From Acanthaster planci (lineage: Eukaryota; Echinodermata; Asteroidea; Valvatida; Acanthasteridae), in contig NW_019091359.1 in assembly GCF_001949145.1 (NCBI RefSeq), forward strand, positions 2,754,594-2,816,593: a stretch of 62,000 bases of DNA, in the 5' to 3' direction. The translations under genes and the position numbers were made by a program. Positions 27,401 through 34,015 of the stretch are shown here, in pieces (the stretch's first letter is position 1; each line of letters opens with the position of its first letter). The notes under the pieces were generated by a model. The model was not told where the DNA came from, ran no database searches, and worked only from the letters and a program-made list of their open reading frames with translations.

Positions 27401-30400
27401 GATTCACTCAAGGGACTGTAAGTCAAGTTGATGCCATACAAGTTTTTTCAAATTATAACTTGTCAGAGATGACTGTTGTCTGCAACCTCTTACAAATTGT
27501 TGCTTTGAAGACTTCAATATGTTGTAAAAGTCTTATCTCGAAAAACACTTGTGTAACATCACTCCGTGGTTTTTAGGTCTTAGCAACTGTTTCCACATTT
27601 TGGGTGTTTACTACTAGTTATCATTTCAATTCTAAGTCGTCTTTTCTCATTTGTTCTTGTTTGTGGGAATACCGTCCTGCCAATCCACCTACTTTATTGG
27701 TCTTTTCAGCAACCTGAGCCACAACAATCTGTTGGAGCTTGAGTCAGGAACTTTTGACAACCTTGTCCAGGTTACTCTTCTGTAAGTCATCAAAAGACTG
27801 AGGTGCTTTTTTATATAAGAGCCAAGCCAACAGCGACACTCCTAATTACCTACGGAGTCTGGTTTCATCTGCTTACTGAGGAGATCTACTATTCCATTCT
27901 TTTGTCCCCAATGTTTGGATTTGAAATTTTTTTTCTTGCACTCAAAATTTTGAAATATTTGGTTCTGAAACCTGTATGTATGTTCCAGAAGGATGAAGCA
28001 AAGAGTAACACAAGGGGGGGTGGTTACCAGAAGATAAGTTCTGGTTGAAGATGAAAGTTCTTGTGGTTTTCGCAAATAGTGAGGATTGAAATCCATATTA
28101 CTGTACGTTTTAACTTTTTATTGGTTTTTATTGTTTTGAATGGATTACAAACGCATCCTGAGTTGTAGCATTTTCCTTCATGATGTGTTTGTTTTTCATC
28201 TTATGTGGAATGTTTCAGAGACATTAGCAACAATGATCTAACGGTTTTCCACAAGGATCTGTTCTCTGGTCTGACCTCGCTGAAGACGCTGTAAGTACGG
28301 CTGGAGATGTTTAACACTGTCAGGTCTGAAGTAACACTACCTCTTGTTAATGTTGTTGGCACATTAGACAAGAAAACTTTCGTTGCTAGTAGGCCTCTGT
28401 GGTAGGTTTGGGTTGTTTGGGTGAAGGACTACCATTATTTTCTAGTGAGATTTTTTTATCGTGTTGCTGGCGTGTGTTGCTCCAACTGTGAACAGCATAA
28501 TCTACTGCAGTAGTGTTGCTAAGTAATATTAGTCAAAGTTTAGTACCCCCAAAAACAGAAAAGGAAAACTGTTGAATTTCAAACTATTGTGAAGTATCTG
28601 TCATTTATCCTTTCTATAGATAATGACCATTTTCATGCAACTTCATCAAATTTATGTTTCCTAAGCTAATGTAACGGGATCCAAGTAGTTATTAGAGTCT
28701 TATGTTTTACTTCAAGAAAACATGGAAAAAAATTCCACCTGTCCAAATATTTACTGTACAAATGTCTTTACAAATTAGTCATTTGGCACTGAATTTTGTT
28801 TTTATATGGAGACGAAATGACCTAATTGATTTTCTTGATAGACAAAATGCTTCATTTTGTACTTTTCTAGACATTCGGATAAGTACCTGTTCTGTTGCAT
28901 GGTGGGTGAGATACAGGAATGTACTCCAGAGGCAGACCAGTTCTCATCATGCGAGGACCTCATGAGAAACCATGTACTCCGTGTCTTCATCTGGATCTTA
29001 GGTCTGAGTGCATTCCTGGGCAACGCGTTTGTGGTTGTCTGGCGTCTACACACCAAGCAGCGCTTTAAAGTCCAGGGTTTCCTGATACTAAACCTGGCTC
29101 TGTCTGATTGCCTTATGGGAGTGTACATGCTGATTATTGCCAGCGCTGACACCTTCTACAGGGATGTGTACATCTACTTTGCCGACGACTGGAAGAGCAG
29201 TACCCTGTGTACGATTGCCGGGTTCTTGTCGGCGTTTTCCAGCGAGGCGTCTGTCTTCACGCTGACCGTCATCACCTTGGATAGGTTCTTGTGCATCATG
29301 TTCCCTTTCGGCCGGCTGCGACTGGGACGGAAGTCTGTCCGATGGGTCATCGCGGGGAGCTGGCTGCTCGCGTTGTTACTTAGCGTCATCCCAGCACTGG
29401 GCTTGCCGTACTTTGGCGAGCGTTACTACGGGCGGTCCGGTGTCTGCCTAGCCCTTCCTCTGACCGGTGAACGTTCACCAGGCTGGGAATTCTCCATTGC
29501 CTTATTCCTTGGAGTAAACCTTTTCAGTATCATCACCATCTTGGTATGCTACACGGCCATCTATATCTACGCCAAGCGGTCGGCAAAGCAGATACGCTCT
29601 ACAAAGGGTGCTACCACCGAACTGAAGCTTGCCACCAAGACCTTCTTAATCATCGCCACTGACATGTGCTGTTGGTTCCCCATCGTTATCATGGGCTACC
29701 TAGCACTCTCAGGGTCTGTCGTTATACCCCCCACCATGTACGCCTGGACTGCTGTCTTCATTCTACCCATCAACTCATCCATTAACCCTTACCTTTACAC
29801 TATTTCATCCATTGGACTTCCTAAACTCCTGGAGGTGTCTAATAACTACAAGTCTCGACGTTGTCATTGTCACGATGCGGCTCCATTCAGTGACATAGGT
29901 TTGACTGCTGTAAGAAGCAATGGACATCAGCACACAGGTAAAGTATACCTACCATATCTTGGCATGGTTCCACACAAGACTATAATCCTACCCCATCACA
30001 AAAAATGGCACTTGTGTGGCAAATGTGACCCCACTTTGCATTTCATTAAGGCATCTGTTCAGAAAATACGGGCATCAAATCAGTCATGTTTGATCTGATG
30101 AACATAAAACTCCAGTGACAAGTAGATTGAAGAACAAAGCTATAAGATATGCTTGAAAAATTGTCCATCTCTTAATGTATTCTAGACTCTTGAGGTCTAA
30201 AAAGTAGCTTTCACCGTTTTAACCAACACCTAATCCAGTGTCTATAGTGAAGATTGCGGTAACACCATGTGGCTGAAATTCCTGTTATGTTTCACCCCAT
30301 GTTGCATTTACAGTTTTACACCAAACGATGTTCAGCTTTTTAGTCACATAGAAGTCCTCTGTGTCAGTGCCAGACTGAAAACTTCATGTGAAAGGGGACG

Positions 30401-32952
30401 TGAAATCACATCTCTTGTACCGCTTTCATATTTTGAATGTAACAACAGAAAAAATACAAGTGCAACATTTGCAGCAAAGCTGCGTGCCCCCCAATTTTTT
30501 TCCTGCGTGTTTTTTCTTTTGCTTTGTTTAACACAAACTTGGATGCTTGCATTAACCTCTCTTCCATGTCAAGAAGTATTGTTATTAGTCATTTAATATA
30601 GCTCTACACCTGTTGGTTATTGATCATGAATGTAATGCTCACCGACGATTTTACCGCTTCTCTTAATCATGTCATATTGGCGTGAAATTGCTGGCAGACT
30701 CTTTGATGTGAATTACTGAGCACATTTAATCACAGTTGTCAAGTTTAATCGTCAAACCAATTGCTTAAACAGTTTCACCATTGGCGCTGCTGCAAGACAA
30801 AACGTGATCTTTCAAAAGGTGCCTTCTCACCCCGATGAAAAGGTTGCAAGGGCTCAATTTAGATATATTAATATGAAGGAAAGTGACACATACGATGAAT
30901 GATGGCTCCATTTCTTCCTTCAAATGTGCTGTCTGTGCACATTGTTTGAATGTGAACGGAAGAGAAGTTTAAGGTAGCTTAAAGCAGAAATTACCTCATC
31001 CTTTTGAGAAAGAAGCCCTGTCCTAAGATTCAGACAAATAAAATACAAGTCTTGCATCTTGGAAAATTTAGCATTGGAAGCAAGATATGGGATGAAGAAA
31101 ACCCCCTCCCCCGCCTTTTTGTTGGTCATTGTTTGATCGGAATTTCAGGAATTCTTTACAGACTTTTAGGGGGATGTGTTAGGTAACAATAGTCTAGAGT
31201 GTGTATAGGGATTGGACAGGTAAGGGGGGTACCCCTGCGTCCCATATCTTGCCTGGTATAAAATTTAGAGTTGACAAGACAAAGTACAGTCAATTTATTT
31301 GTGAGAGGGGAAATAAAATTGTAAAGAGCAATTCCATGCAAAATTTGAAATTGCCCAGGTTGTTTCTCATCTTATTGTGATTCATAAGCAGAAAAAAATG
31401 AAGGGTTTTTTCCCCAAGAAGTGAAGGTGTAAACAAAATCTGTTACCATTACCTTTCATTTCCACAATCCTTGTTTTCAAACCTACTTTCTTTATTTATT
31501 ATGAATAGTGATGAGGTTGGTAACAGCGACAAATTTCCACTTTTGGAATTGCCCTTCAGCTTATTTGTTTGTATGCAAAACAATTTTTTAAAAAATAGTT
31601 CAGAAAATAACTGGAGGTGCTCAACAATTTGGAAAATAGTCAAGATGGGATAATAAAATTGCTTACTTTAAACAGAACAGTCAATTAGGTATACGTTTTT
31701 GTTTTGGGGTTATGTTTGGGGAGGAATCATTTTCCCCAGGCATCGGTCATTCTCAGTCAATCATACTGACGATATTTCCTTTGACCATAGTGCCTAGTCA
31801 AGTTCTGCCCATTAAAAATACTGCCCTGTAGAACCACATGAAATGAACCCTGATATATTTTTCATTTCCTACCAACTAGTGACCACACCCATACACTCAC
31901 CACCCGCCAGGAGGAAAGAGCCCTCTTGTGGACAATATCTTCTCACCCATCTCCTCTCAGGGGAGGAAAGTCCGACACTGAGGCTCTCTGATGATGACTT
32001 GAGGTCCATAGAGACGGACCTGAAGAATGCCTTTGGAGTGTTACATCAGATGGGGCTACATCTCAGCGGCAGTGCAGAGGAGGCTGTGGTGTTAGAGAAA
32101 GAGGTGGGATTTTACTGAAAAGTTCTGAGAAGCCTGTCATGTAGTTGTCTGTTTTCTTAAAACAGAGAACATTTGAAAGGATTTGCCTTTATTTCAAGTG
32201 CTAGTTTGATGGGTCAGGATTGAGTGACTACACCAACACTTTGTTGATAGGTACTATTTAGGGTCTCAAAGAATCAAATTCTGAGGCCTCGTAGTTCCTT
32301 GTGATCTGTGCCTAGCATCACAGTCTCATCATAGTCTGTTATCAGCACAGTTCGTGTTCCTGGTGGAATACTGCCGTAGAGTTTGCCTAGGAGGAGATGT
32401 GTAAAACTAGTGGTTCACTCTTCTGAGATCTTCGTCATAGGGCTGATGTTTTATGTCAGTGGAAAGGTAGTGACATGGTGGACTGAGGGCTTAAATATTA
32501 TGAAGACTGGGAGGTCCTTGATTGACTTAATGTCCATGATTTATGATCATTAAGCATGTAGTAGATTTTGTAAAAAAAAAATTAATATGTATGAACAAAG
32601 AGGACCAAAAGGAGGTTAAAAGTCACAGGTTTTATTAACCAACGGTTTAAAATCACAGTTTTTATTTACAACCGTGGACAGGTTTTCATATTTTAGGTTT
32701 AAGGTTTTTATCCATGTGAAGGTCTGAATTGTGACTATATCTGAACTTTTTTTTGTGACAGGTCATAACCCAGCAATTTTTGTCCTGTCCACTTCTTTAC
32801 AGTCGACAGAATCAGAATGGCATGCCAATCTTCTGCTGCCTCGATCTTCACGAGGCCAGGCCTCAGAGTCAACAGTTGATGATGTCACAGCAGAAGATGA
32901 GCAGAGATTGGTGAAGGTCCTGCAGTGCATTAAGAGCAACTTCAAAAACTAA
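277..32952 (+). CDS. Giant multidomain LDLa-LRR GPCR (GRL101/RXFP-like) with discoidin, lectin and CUB ectodomain; 5' partial
   Basis: A cell-surface G-protein-coupled receptor rebuilt by hand from 37 exons: 277-421, 827-1161, 1825-1972, 4027-4373, 6915-7062, 7510-7696, 8892-9103, 9532-9657, 9933-10099, 11128-11284, 11565-11727, 12216-12469, 13174-13572, 14164-14586, 15230-15439, 16133-16214, 16707-16858, 17395-17445, 18134-18493, 19122-19247, 21504-21641, 22005-22121, 22706-22819, 23252-23404, 23721-23837, 24250-24369, 24614-24722, 24854-24982, 26078-26149, 26265-26336, 26483-26554, 27346-27417, 27710-27781, 28219-28290, 28871-29937, 31880-32103, 32803-32952. All introns are GT-AG and all phases match, giving 2,353 residues ending at TAA 32950-32952. 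The start codon and signal peptide lie upstream of the window, because the first exon begins inside a discoidin domain. The LDLa-LRR-7TM core follows type C LGRs (relaxin receptors, snail GRL101). Ligand and G-protein coupling are unknown. Residue numbers in other entries count from position 277. Confidence 0.93.
827..1972 (+). CDS. F5/8 type C (discoidin) domain 2 (exons 827-1161 and 1825-1972)
   Basis: Residues 49-209. Exon 827-1161 opens with the domain's first cysteine ([20 protein letters not shown]) and contains the conserved core with [16 protein letters not shown] and the alternating strand AIVTQGCGN. Exon 1825-1972 supplies the C-terminal part, including [20 protein letters not shown] and a closing GC. 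The intron lies between the two halves in phase 0, the same place as in domain 3. The domain is complete and should be extracellular. The exact donor of the first exon (GT at 1162) was chosen because it keeps frame and domain length; another GT lies at 1156. Confidence 0.9.
2516..2603 (+). repeat. Two-copy direct repeat of about 45 bases
   Basis: The stretch from 2516 (atgcctgagtcaccacatat) recurs from about 2561 with a few changes. It lies in the intron before discoidin domain 3. Confidence 0.8.
4027..7062 (+). CDS. F5/8 type C (discoidin) domain 3 (exons 4027-4373 and 6915-7062)
   Basis: Residues 210-374. The first exon begins at [20 protein letters not shown], the classic discoidin opening, and carries [20 protein letters not shown] and WVEGYKIQW. 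The second exon contains [20 protein letters not shown] and the closing GC. Donor GTAAGT at 4374 and acceptor gtcgcag before 6915 are strong. The 2.5-kb intron between the halves holds a tandem repeat and a MITE. Exon lengths (347 and 148 nt) nearly equal those of domain 2 (335 and 148 nt), so domains 2 and 3 probably arose by duplication of a two-exon unit. Confidence 0.9.
4539..4780 (+). repeat. Four-copy tandem repeat, 61-bp unit
   Basis: Copies start at 4539, 4600, 4661 and 4722, each with gaatgtga followed by an acagctatgaatagcttccc-like block and ending near gagtc(a/g)gtaagc. Copies differ at only a few positions. Each copy contains a gtaagc that resembles a splice donor. It lies in the intron inside discoidin domain 3, just past that exon's donor. 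Confidence 0.95.
6377..6618. mobile_element. Palindromic MITE with imperfect 60-bp terminal inverted repeats
   Basis: The left end gggcccaatttcattaag continues to gcttaagcacaaaatttgct. The right end, read in reverse complement, is ggggccaatgtcatacag followed by the same gcttaagcacaaaatttgct. Similarity runs about 60 bases, to aaaccttgctt. There is no ORF, so it is non-autonomous. I recall this family of ends from echinoderm genomes, which is part of the organism guess. No clear target duplication was seen. Confidence 0.85.
7510..9103 (+). CDS. C-type lectin domain 1 (exons 7510-7696 and 8892-9103)
   Basis: Residues 375-507. The first exon has the CTLD opening strands and helix ([11 protein letters not shown], then ACQEIF and [20 protein letters not shown]). 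The second has the core YLIGLRFRH, the WVDGTPLTY loop and cysteine pairs ending QAQICQI. No EPN or QPD triplet is seen where the calcium-dependent sugar site would be, and no WND, so this module probably does not bind sugar in the classical way. The intron splits codon AGG in phase 2. The module is extracellular and sits between discoidin 3 and the EGF. Confidence 0.85.
7855..7921 (-). mobile_element. hAT-like MITE terminus
   Basis: On the minus strand the sequence starting at 7921 reads cagtggcgtagccacgagg, then G-rich blocks. CAGTGGCG-type ends are typical of hAT-superfamily elements. Only one end is clear. Confidence 0.5.
9532..9657 (+). CDS. Calcium-binding-type EGF domain
   Basis: Residues 508-549, a single symmetric phase 1-1 exon. 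It begins DIDEC, the calcium-binding EGF signature, followed by the six-cysteine pattern ([20 protein letters not shown], and a final TC). The aromatic residues in GSYYC and the Asn four residues after the third Cys match cbEGF modules, which stiffen extracellular arrays when calcium is bound. The exon is cleanly bounded by gtgcag and GGTGAAT. I see only one EGF in the chain. Confidence 0.93.
9933..11284 (+). CDS. Compact C-type-lectin-like domain 2 (exons 9933-10099 and 11128-11284)
   Basis: Residues 550-657. The first exon gives [20 protein letters not shown], which looks like the CTLD strand-helix opening. The second exon ends [15 protein letters not shown], the usual CTLD ending. The middle is short, so the long-loop region that holds the sugar site appears to be missing or reduced, with no EPN/QPD or WND. 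This is best called a compact, non-classical CTLD. The joining phase is 0 (exon one ends at TGG 10097-10099). Confidence 0.72.
11565..12469 (+). CDS. CUB domain 1, divergent (exons 11565-11727 and 12216-12469)
   Basis: Residues 658-796. The exon pair gives a beta-rich module with [20 protein letters not shown] near the start, the CUB equivalent of a YP..YP..C stretch, followed by [18 protein letters not shown] and a later [11 protein letters not shown] segment with a second cysteine pair. It ends in a strand like the CUB terminus (GFVASYKFI). It is less canonical than the next two CUBs and lacks an obvious calcium cluster. Splitting over two exons also sets it apart from CUB 2 and 3. Confidence 0.75.
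13174..13572 (+). CDS. CUB domain 2
   Basis: Residues 797-929, one symmetric phase 1-1 exon. CUB hallmarks are clear: [20 protein letters not shown] at the start, [20 protein letters not shown] in the core, then a CVDWVVVTR strand, LCGRPPP, and a C-terminal [12 protein letters not shown] modules mediate protein-protein contacts in secreted and membrane proteins. The second cysteine pair is present (DCVDW and LCG). The exon has a strong acceptor (tttgctttcag) and donor GTGAAT. Confidence 0.92.
14164..14586 (+). CDS. CUB domain 3
   Basis: Residues 930-1070, one symmetric phase 1-1 exon directly following CUB 2. It has [18 protein letters not shown] (the SP.YP.YP motif), then [19 protein letters not shown], the [10 protein letters not shown] strand with its acidic residue, [10 protein letters not shown], and [10 protein letters not shown] at the end. 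The conserved Asp after the third Cys (TQDHV) is kept, as in calcium-binding CUBs. The donor is GTGAGT at 14587. Confidence 0.93.
14940..15066 (+). repeat. Short degenerate tandem repeat
   Basis: The block gttgttcaaaggttt plus a cagaac(g/a)tt segment occurs three times in a row with variable spacing, in the intron before CTLD 3. Confidence 0.75.
15230..16858 (+). CDS. C-type lectin domain 3 with intact QPD and WND sugar-site motifs (exons 15230-15439, 16133-16214, 16707-16858)
   Basis: Residues 1071-1218, the most canonical lectin module here. It starts [15 protein letters not shown], continues with a WKDAERQC helix, [12 protein letters not shown] and [14 protein letters not shown]. The third exon has QPD (residues 1173-1175, bases 16720-16728), EDC, and WND (residues 1196-1198, bases 16789-16797), and ends RQFICKK. 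QPD in this position with WND marks calcium-dependent lectins, usually of galactose preference. Introns are phase 1 and phase 2. It is the only module in the receptor with this complete site. Confidence 0.92.
17395..17445 (+). CDS. Short linker exon (17 residues)
   Basis: Residues 1219-1235. A 51-nt symmetric phase 1-1 exon with acceptor aaaatcag and donor GGTAGG. It encodes a Gly/Pro/Val/Lys-rich spacer with no cysteine. It keeps frame between CTLD 3 and the next cysteine-rich exon. Skipping it would not break the frame, so it could be an optional exon. Evidence is only splice sites plus phase. Confidence 0.6.
18134..18493 (+). CDS. Divergent cysteine-rich, C-type-lectin-like domain 4
   Basis: Residues 1236-1355, one symmetric phase 1-1 exon of 360 nt. 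It starts [18 protein letters not shown], like a CTLD strand-helix opening. Later it has [18 protein letters not shown] and a closing VVCYQEA. Cysteine spacing partly follows a CTLD, but the EPN/QPD and WND signatures are absent, so sugar binding is not predicted. It could instead be a family-specific extracellular module. The exon is richer in G and C than the introns beside it, as expected for coding sequence. Confidence 0.7.
19122..19247 (+). CDS. LDL-receptor class A domain 1
   Basis: Residues 1356-1397, a symmetric phase 1-1 exon. The six-cysteine LDLa pattern is complete: [31 protein letters not shown]. The acidic calcium cage (D..DC.D.SDE) is fully present. In relaxin receptors a single N-terminal LDLa is needed for signalling; here there are seven in a row. 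Confidence 0.95.
19347..19472 (+). CDS. Candidate cassette exon in the receptor gene
   Basis: A 126-nt open segment with a good acceptor (pyrimidine run, tttcaagtccag at 19346) and donor (gttg|gtaaaa at 19473). Joined in phase 1 it gives 42 open residues, [13 protein letters not shown] and onward, and leaves in phase 1, so it could be spliced between LDLa 1 and LDLa 2 without breaking frame. It has no cysteines and no known domain. It may instead be chance or part of a transposon. It is not counted in the 37-exon model. Confidence 0.3.
21233..21364. mobile_element. Short inverted-repeat element (MITE-like)
   Basis: The left arm cctcgtgatttggggcaagc (then ttttgcttag) matches the reverse complement of the right arm, cctcatgattcagggcaagc (then ttttacttag). 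The arms are about 30 bases and the whole element about 130. No coding capacity. Confidence 0.75.
21504..21641 (+). CDS. LDL-receptor class A domain 2
   Basis: Residues 1398-1443, symmetric phase 1-1 exon. After a short spacer it has [14 protein letters not shown] and [10 protein letters not shown]. The DGSDE calcium motif is intact. The usual upstream acidic residue is kept in LCDFIRQC. Confidence 0.93.
21788..21890 (-). mobile_element. Likely 3' end of a non-LTR retrotransposon
   Basis: On the minus strand the sequence runs from an open segment through gctttcgtctggcagtggac and ends in a (GAT)n repeat; the plus strand shows atcatcatcatcatc at about 21792-21807. A ctggcagtggac block followed by a GAT-repeat tail is a familiar 3' end of some RTE/Jockey-type elements. 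Only the tail is visible; the 5' limit is a guess. Confidence 0.4.
22005..22121 (+). CDS. LDL-receptor class A domain 3
   Basis: Residues 1444-1482, symmetric phase 1-1 exon. It reads [14 protein letters not shown] followed by [11 protein letters not shown], a textbook LDLa with a complete SDE motif. A probable retrotransposon remnant lies just upstream, in the preceding intron. Confidence 0.95.
22706..22819 (+). CDS. LDL-receptor class A domain 4, degenerate calcium site
   Basis: Residues 1483-1520, symmetric phase 1-1 exon. It has [19 protein letters not shown] and then [13 protein letters not shown]. The cysteine pattern is complete, but the SDE stretch is stretched and altered (IREDEGG), so calcium binding may be weakened. 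Confidence 0.9.
23252..23404 (+). CDS. LDL-receptor class A domain 5, atypical
   Basis: Residues 1521-1571, symmetric phase 1-1 exon. The first half is normal ([20 protein letters not shown]). The second half has an insertion ([12 protein letters not shown]) and ends RDVTHLRFC with no SDE motif, so the calcium site is probably lost. It is the longest LDLa exon (153 nt). Confidence 0.87.
23581..23720 (+). other. Intron part with possible hAT-like start
   Basis: At 23581 the plus strand reads cagtagcgtatctctttg, close to the CAGTGGCGTA start of hAT-like elements. No matching end was identified. Confidence 0.25.
23721..23837 (+). CDS. LDL-receptor class A domain 6
   Basis: Residues 1572-1610, symmetric phase 1-1 exon preceded by a long T run and cag. 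It reads [20 protein letters not shown] and [11 protein letters not shown]. Six cysteines and the acidic cluster are present. Confidence 0.94.
24250..24369 (+). CDS. LDL-receptor class A domain 7
   Basis: Residues 1611-1650, symmetric phase 1-1 exon. It reads [14 protein letters not shown] and [14 protein letters not shown] replaces SDE but keeps the calcium-binding acids. It is the last LDLa before the LRR block. Confidence 0.93.
24614..24722 (+). CDS. LRR N-terminal cap (LRRNT)
   Basis: Residues 1651-1687. The exon gives [16 protein letters not shown], the cysteine-rich cap that starts LRR solenoids in LGR receptors. It then leads into NLPDTLRRL, the first repeat. It enters in phase 1 and leaves in phase 2, so it is the adaptor between the phase 1-1 ectodomain exons and the phase 2-2 LRR exons. 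Confidence 0.92.
24854..24982 (+). CDS. First LRR-region exon with polybasic furin-type motif
   Basis: Residues 1687-1729, 129 nt, phase 2-2. The exon starts as an LRR strand (LVLSNT) and ends with [13 protein letters not shown], another repeat. Between them lies KRRRRQ (residues 1700-1705, bases 24891-24908), which satisfies the R-X-K/R-R proprotein convertase consensus, followed by an N-X-S/T site (VSNGST). It is longer than the regular 72-nt LRR exons that follow, so the basic stretch looks like an insertion in repeat 1. Whether cleavage happens is not shown. Confidence 0.85.
24983..26077 (+). other. 1.1-kb intron before the 72-nt LRR exons
   Basis: AT-rich, with no further LRR exon found. 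Holds a tRNA-like fragment at 25060-25081. Confidence 0.6.
25028..25081 (-). repeat. tRNA-like A-box fragment, possible SINE remnant
   Basis: The minus strand reads ggcttaatagctcagttggt from 25081, which matches a tRNA 5' half including A box tagctcagttgg (25063-25074). A weak B-box-like gttaactcc follows 38 bases later. There is no foldable tRNA, so this is best seen as a degraded tRNA-derived SINE. Confidence 0.4.
26078..28290 (+). CDS. Six leucine-rich repeats, one per 72-nt exon
   Basis: Residues 1730-1873. Exons 26078-26149, 26265-26336, 26483-26554, 27346-27417, 27710-27781 and 28219-28290 are each exactly 72 nt (24 residues) and phase 2-2. Each starts at the repeat's first leucine: [96 protein letters not shown]. 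All fit LxLxxNxLxxLxxxxF; the first five donors read CT|GTAAGT or close to it. One-repeat-per-exon structure is a hallmark of LGR-family receptors. The curved LRR surface is the likely ligand-binding face. Confidence 0.95.
28871..29937 (+). CDS. Hinge and seven-transmembrane domain (rhodopsin class, relaxin-receptor-like)
   Basis: Residues 1874-2229 on one 1,067-nt exon. The hinge has [20 protein letters not shown] and SSCEDLM, typical of LGR/RXFP receptors. TM1 has GN (N1925), TM2 LALSD (D1953), TM3 a disulfide Cys (C1987) and ends DRF (2011-2013, bases 29280-29288). ECL2 has the partner Cys (C2066). TM6 has CCWFP (2140-2144) and TM7 NSSINPYLY with NPxxY at 2179-2183 (bases 29784-29798). DRF in place of DRY also occurs in relaxin-type receptors, as far as I recall. 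Donor ag|gtaaag at 29938. All motifs needed for G-protein signalling are present. Confidence 0.96.
29938..31879 (+). other. 1.9-kb intron in the cytoplasmic tail
   Basis: If the donor at 29938 were not used, the 7TM frame would run on to a stop at 30096-30098, giving a different 53-residue tail. No additional tail exon was identified in the rest. Confidence 0.6.
31880..32103 (+). CDS. Cytoplasmic tail exon 1 (faintly kinase-like segment)
   Basis: Residues 2230-2304. The acceptor is aactag at 31879 and the donor GGTGGG follows 32103, in phase 0. The segment is rich in Ser, Pro and charged residues. It contains [14 protein letters not shown] (2276-2289) preceded by DDDLRSIET, which resembles helix E and the approach to the catalytic loop of protein kinases. 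There is no HRD or DFG and no N-lobe in the window. I call it a tail with possible kinase resemblance only. Phase and splice sites support it as a real exon. Confidence 0.8.
32803..32952 (+). CDS. Last coding exon, C-terminus and stop
   Basis: Residues 2305-2353, stop TAA at 32950-32952. Acceptor is ttctttacag at 32802. The peptide is Ser/Asp/Glu-rich ([14 protein letters not shown]) and ends [10 protein letters not shown]. Acidic serine clusters like this can be phosphorylated in GPCR tails, but no specific motif is certain. I see no terminal PDZ-binding motif. Confidence 0.82.
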   Translation, partial: STESEWHANLLLPRSSRGQASESTVDDVTAEDEQRLVKVLQCIKSNFKN

Positions 32953-33175
32953 AACCAATCTTGCATTCCACACAAAACGATTAAACGAGAGAAGCCATAA
33001 CCAAAGAATGCAATTAAAAAGCACTCATAAATGATTATTTTAGGAATCGTATATGTGGTCTTTTTATATTGCGACAGTTGCTTACACAAGAGCTAACATT
33101 AGGGATTTCCAGCAGAAAAGGCTTAAGGTCATCAGCTTGTTGGGTTGGGAATAAACTCCATGGAATTAAAATGAA
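32953..33175 (+). other. Probable 3' untranslated region with AATAAA signal
   Basis: Follows the stop codon. AATAAA lies at 33150-33155, about 200 bases after the stop, a normal distance. The cleavage point is not visible from sequence and the end given is approximate. Confidence 0.55.
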
Positions 33176-33410
33176 AACAGGAAAATTAAGCACAGTCATG
33201 TATGATGATAATCTTGATCGTAATTATCAGGAAAACTGAACTATTGCAGACTCTTTGTCACATTTGCTCTCTCCGTCATAGTCAGTCGGTACTTATCTTT
33301 ACCGTGATTTTTGTCGAACTCTGTCAGTTTTTGCAGGGTTAGCTAGGGCGTCAATGTGTTTTGAAAAGTTGAGGAGGCATGTAGCCCTGATCAGAAGAAA
33401 TGCGAATGCA
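33176..33410. other. Non-coding flank
   Basis: Downstream of the receptor's 3' end. Nothing recognised. Confidence 0.5.
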
Positions 33411-34015
33411 AAGCTCTGAGCGGCGTGGGGTCCGGGGCCCACTCAAGGGCCCCGGAAAATTTTGGAGTATAGATGCTCTGCGGGGTGATCTGAGACAAGT
33501 TTTGGCTACTTTAGCCAGTTTTTAACTACTGCTTTTGCAAGCTGTACATTTTCATTTAGGTTTTGGAAAAAAGTGTGGGGGGGGGACAATTGATACAGTA
33601 TCCCCCCGGGAAAGCGGGGGGGGGGCTGTGGCATGTCCCGTCCCCCACCGATTGACGCTCATGATGTTTAGCATCTTTCCTGTCATTTCTGCTATATCTG
33701 TTCTAAATAGTATGTAAATATTTCAACCGGTTCCACTTGAACGAATTTTTAAGTGTTTTTCATATGTGCCACCCTAGTTTTTGTTTGTCGTTTCTAAAAG
33801 ATTTTTAAAGTTTGAAGCTATTTTAATTTACTCCAGTTGCCAACTAGTGGCTAAATGTCCGGGGGGCACCCAGGGCAAACACATTGTTTTAAAGGGGCAT
33901 TACAAGAAATATAATCTGCTGGAGATTATTCATAGACTTCAAATGGGGGGGGGGGGACCGGGGACACCGGTATCCGCAGAGGGGGCGGTCACATCCCCAA
34001 ACCCATAGTTGCGCC
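33411..34015. mobile_element. G/C-tract repeat cluster, probable hAT-like MITE remnants
   Basis: Contains a perfect 9-bp hairpin ccggggccc/gggccccgg (33432-33455), several runs of eight or more G (33579 region, 33617 region, 33946-33957), and an end gttgcgccaccg (about 34007-34018) whose reverse complement resembles the CAGTGGCG hAT start. G-tract blocks like those at 7855-7921 recur. Internal limits are unclear. Confidence 0.45.

Noticed and set aside
29938-31879. Hidden kinase N-lobe exons in the tail intron
   Set aside because: Searched by eye for a glycine loop, VAIK-like and HRD/DFG motifs in open segments; none found.
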